Shown: positions 4,834-5,645 of the stretch, one piece after another | How the letters are laid out: every line of letters starts with the position of its first letter | Position numbering within the stretch: position 1 is the first letter of the stretch | Source of the DNA: Bacteroidota bacterium | Lineage (GTDB): Bacteria > Bacteroidota > Bacteroidia > Chitinophagales > Chitinophagaceae | Direction of reading: 5' to 3' | Assembly: GCA_023390215.1 (NCBI GenBank) | Contig: JAEWDG010000262.1 | Span: forward strand, 1-5,645 | DNA length: 5,645 nt | Program-made: the position numbers and the translations under genes | The notes under the pieces: generated by a model | The model's input: only the letters and a program-made list of their open reading frames with translations | The model's database searches: none | What the model was told of the DNA's origin: nothing

Positions 4834-5645
4834 ATGAAAAATCACCAAAAATTACCAGTATTGATCAGAGTTCTCATTGCACTATGCGCGGTCAGCCTGG
4901 TATTTATTCTATGGACTCCAATCTGGCGCATAGAATTAGATGCGCCCCAATATCCTGAAGGATTAAGTTTAAAAATTCATGCGAATGATCTCAAAGGAAA
5001 CGTCGATATTATCAATGGGCTGAATCATTATATCGGAATGAAAACCCTTCATGCCAAAGATTTTATTGAGTTTACCGTGCTTCCTTATATCATTATTGCA
5101 TTTTCCATCCTATTCTTTGCTGTTGCATTAACAGGAAGTAAAAAAATGCTCAGGATATTATTCGGATTATTTGTTCTATTTGGCATTGTAGCGATGATCG
5201 ATTTCTGGAGATGGGAATATAATTATGGTCATAACCTGAACCCTGATGCTGCCATTGTTGTTCCGGGGATGGCTTACCAGCCCCCGCTGATCGGCTTTAA
5301 GCAGTTACTTAATTTCGGTGCATACTCTGTACCTGATATTGGTGCCTGGATATTCATAGGTTGCGGCGTCGTACTGCTGATCGCATTGTTACTGGGTTAC
5401 AGGCATACAAGGATGTCTGCTAAAAAAGTAATCATGAGTATCACGCTTATGTCCGGTTTATTTCTTTCCGCATGCACTCAGGGGCCACAGCCGTTTAAGA
5501 TTGGAAAAGACAATTGTAGCCATTGTAAGATGACGATAGCGGATAAACGTTTTGGCGCTGAAGCAATCTCCACTACCGGCAGGATATTTAAGTTTGACGA
5601 TATCGCCTGCCTTCAGTCGTATATGAAATCCACAGAAGCTATCAT
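4834..5645 (+). CDS. four-helix membrane protein fused in frame to a NosL-type copper lipoprotein domain (3' partial)
   Basis: The frame is open from the ATG at 4834 to the window edge, 270 residues. Residues 1-189 form a membrane protein with helices near 10-30, 77-100, 105-124 and 169-189. Its two periplasmic loops (about 31-75 and 125-168) are rich in aromatic residues and His (LNHYIGM, FWRWEYNYGH). It resembles the unnamed membrane proteins near nosZ in clade II clusters, for which the name nosB is sometimes used; I cannot confirm that match. A basic loop (RHTRMSAKK, 190-198) leads into a fifth hydrophobic segment ending in LSAC (Cys214). A NosL-like domain follows, with CSHCKM (228-233) as a likely Cu(I) site and FDDIACL (254-260). 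NosL delivers copper for NosZ maturation. The positive-inside rule puts the NosL part in the periplasm, so a single fused protein is topologically sensible. Two proteins made from one frame, or a sequencing indel, are alternatives. The C-terminus is missing. Confidence 0.8.
   Translation, partial: MKNHQKLPVLIRVLIALCAVSLVFILWTPIWRIELDAPQYPEGLSLKIHANDLKGNVDIINGLNHYIGMKTLHAKDFIEFTVLPYIIIAFSILFFAVALTGSKKMLRILFGLFVLFGIVAMIDFWRWEYNYGHNLNPDAAIVVPGMAYQPPLIGFKQLLNFGAYSVPDIGAWIFIGCGVVLLIALLLGYRHTRMSAKKVIMSITLMSGLFLSACTQGPQPFKIGKDNCSHCKMTIADKRFGAEAISTTGRIFKFDDIACLQSYMKSTEAI
5413..5475 (+). other. nosL: internal lipoprotein signal peptide and possible internal NosL start
   Basis: Inside the preceding frame, an ATG at 5413, with AAGG directly before it, would begin a textbook lipoprotein signal: basic MSAKK, a hydrophobic stretch, then LSAC with the lipidated Cys encoded at 5473-5475. 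A stand-alone NosL normally starts this way. Either translation restarts here and gives a separate NosL lipoprotein, or the full fusion is made and this segment acts as its fifth helix or as an internal signal peptidase II site. The sequence alone does not decide between these. Confidence 0.5.

Noticed and set aside
5421..5428. Programmed -1 ribosomal frameshift site at TAAAAAAG
   Set aside because: In the reading frame the codons are AAA AAA preceded by T, so a -1 slip would put the P-site tRNA on TAA. This does not fit the canonical slippery pattern. Only polymerase slippage or an indel remains plausible.
1..5645. Mobile elements, CRISPR arrays, tRNA or rRNA genes
   Set aside because: I saw no transposase or integrase, no regularly spaced direct repeats, and no tRNA- or rRNA-like segment on either strand.

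Overview
The window looks like chromosomal DNA from a member of the Bacteroidota, possibly near Chitinophagales (tentative). The signs are short Sec/lipoprotein signal peptides, weak or absent Shine-Dalgarno sequences, promoter-like elements close to the Bacteroidota pattern TTTG / TAnnTTTG, and the architecture of the nitrous oxide reductase. It holds the front part of a clade II (atypical, Sec-exported) nos cluster for respiratory reduction of N2O to N2, together with a divergently transcribed regulator.

Left half, minus strand: a Crp/Fnr-family regulator (792-1424) is followed 16 nt later by a multi-pass membrane protein with a heme-copper-oxidase-like histidine pattern (775 down to 1, running off the window). 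These two probably form one transcript. Middle, 1425-1685: a 261-bp divergent control region contains a plausible promoter for each direction and three inverted repeats. One repeat is a perfect 10-4-10 palindrome at 1607-1630 with the TG-N8-CA geometry of Fnr-type sites, and it is the best candidate operator for the neighbouring regulator.

Right half, plus strand: a lipoprotein monoheme cytochrome c (1686-2168), nosZ (2194-4191), a clear intrinsic terminator (4196-4236), a fasciclin (FAS1) domain lipoprotein (4258-4827), and a reading frame open to the window edge (4834-5645). That last frame joins a four-helix membrane protein, in frame, to a NosL-type copper-delivery lipoprotein domain. The usual later genes (nosD, nosF, nosY) are not in the window.

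Working model (inference): the Crp/Fnr protein reads a low-oxygen or nitrogen-oxide signal and switches on the cytochrome-nosZ transcript through the palindrome. The cytochrome passes electrons to CuA of NosZ. The terminator after nosZ lowers expression of the accessory genes relative to the enzyme, and the membrane/NosL protein helps supply copper for CuZ or CuA. The most unusual items are the membrane protein-NosL fusion with an internal lipoprotein signal, the terminator inside the cluster, the FAS1 lipoprotein in a nos context, and the perfect variant Fnr-type palindrome.
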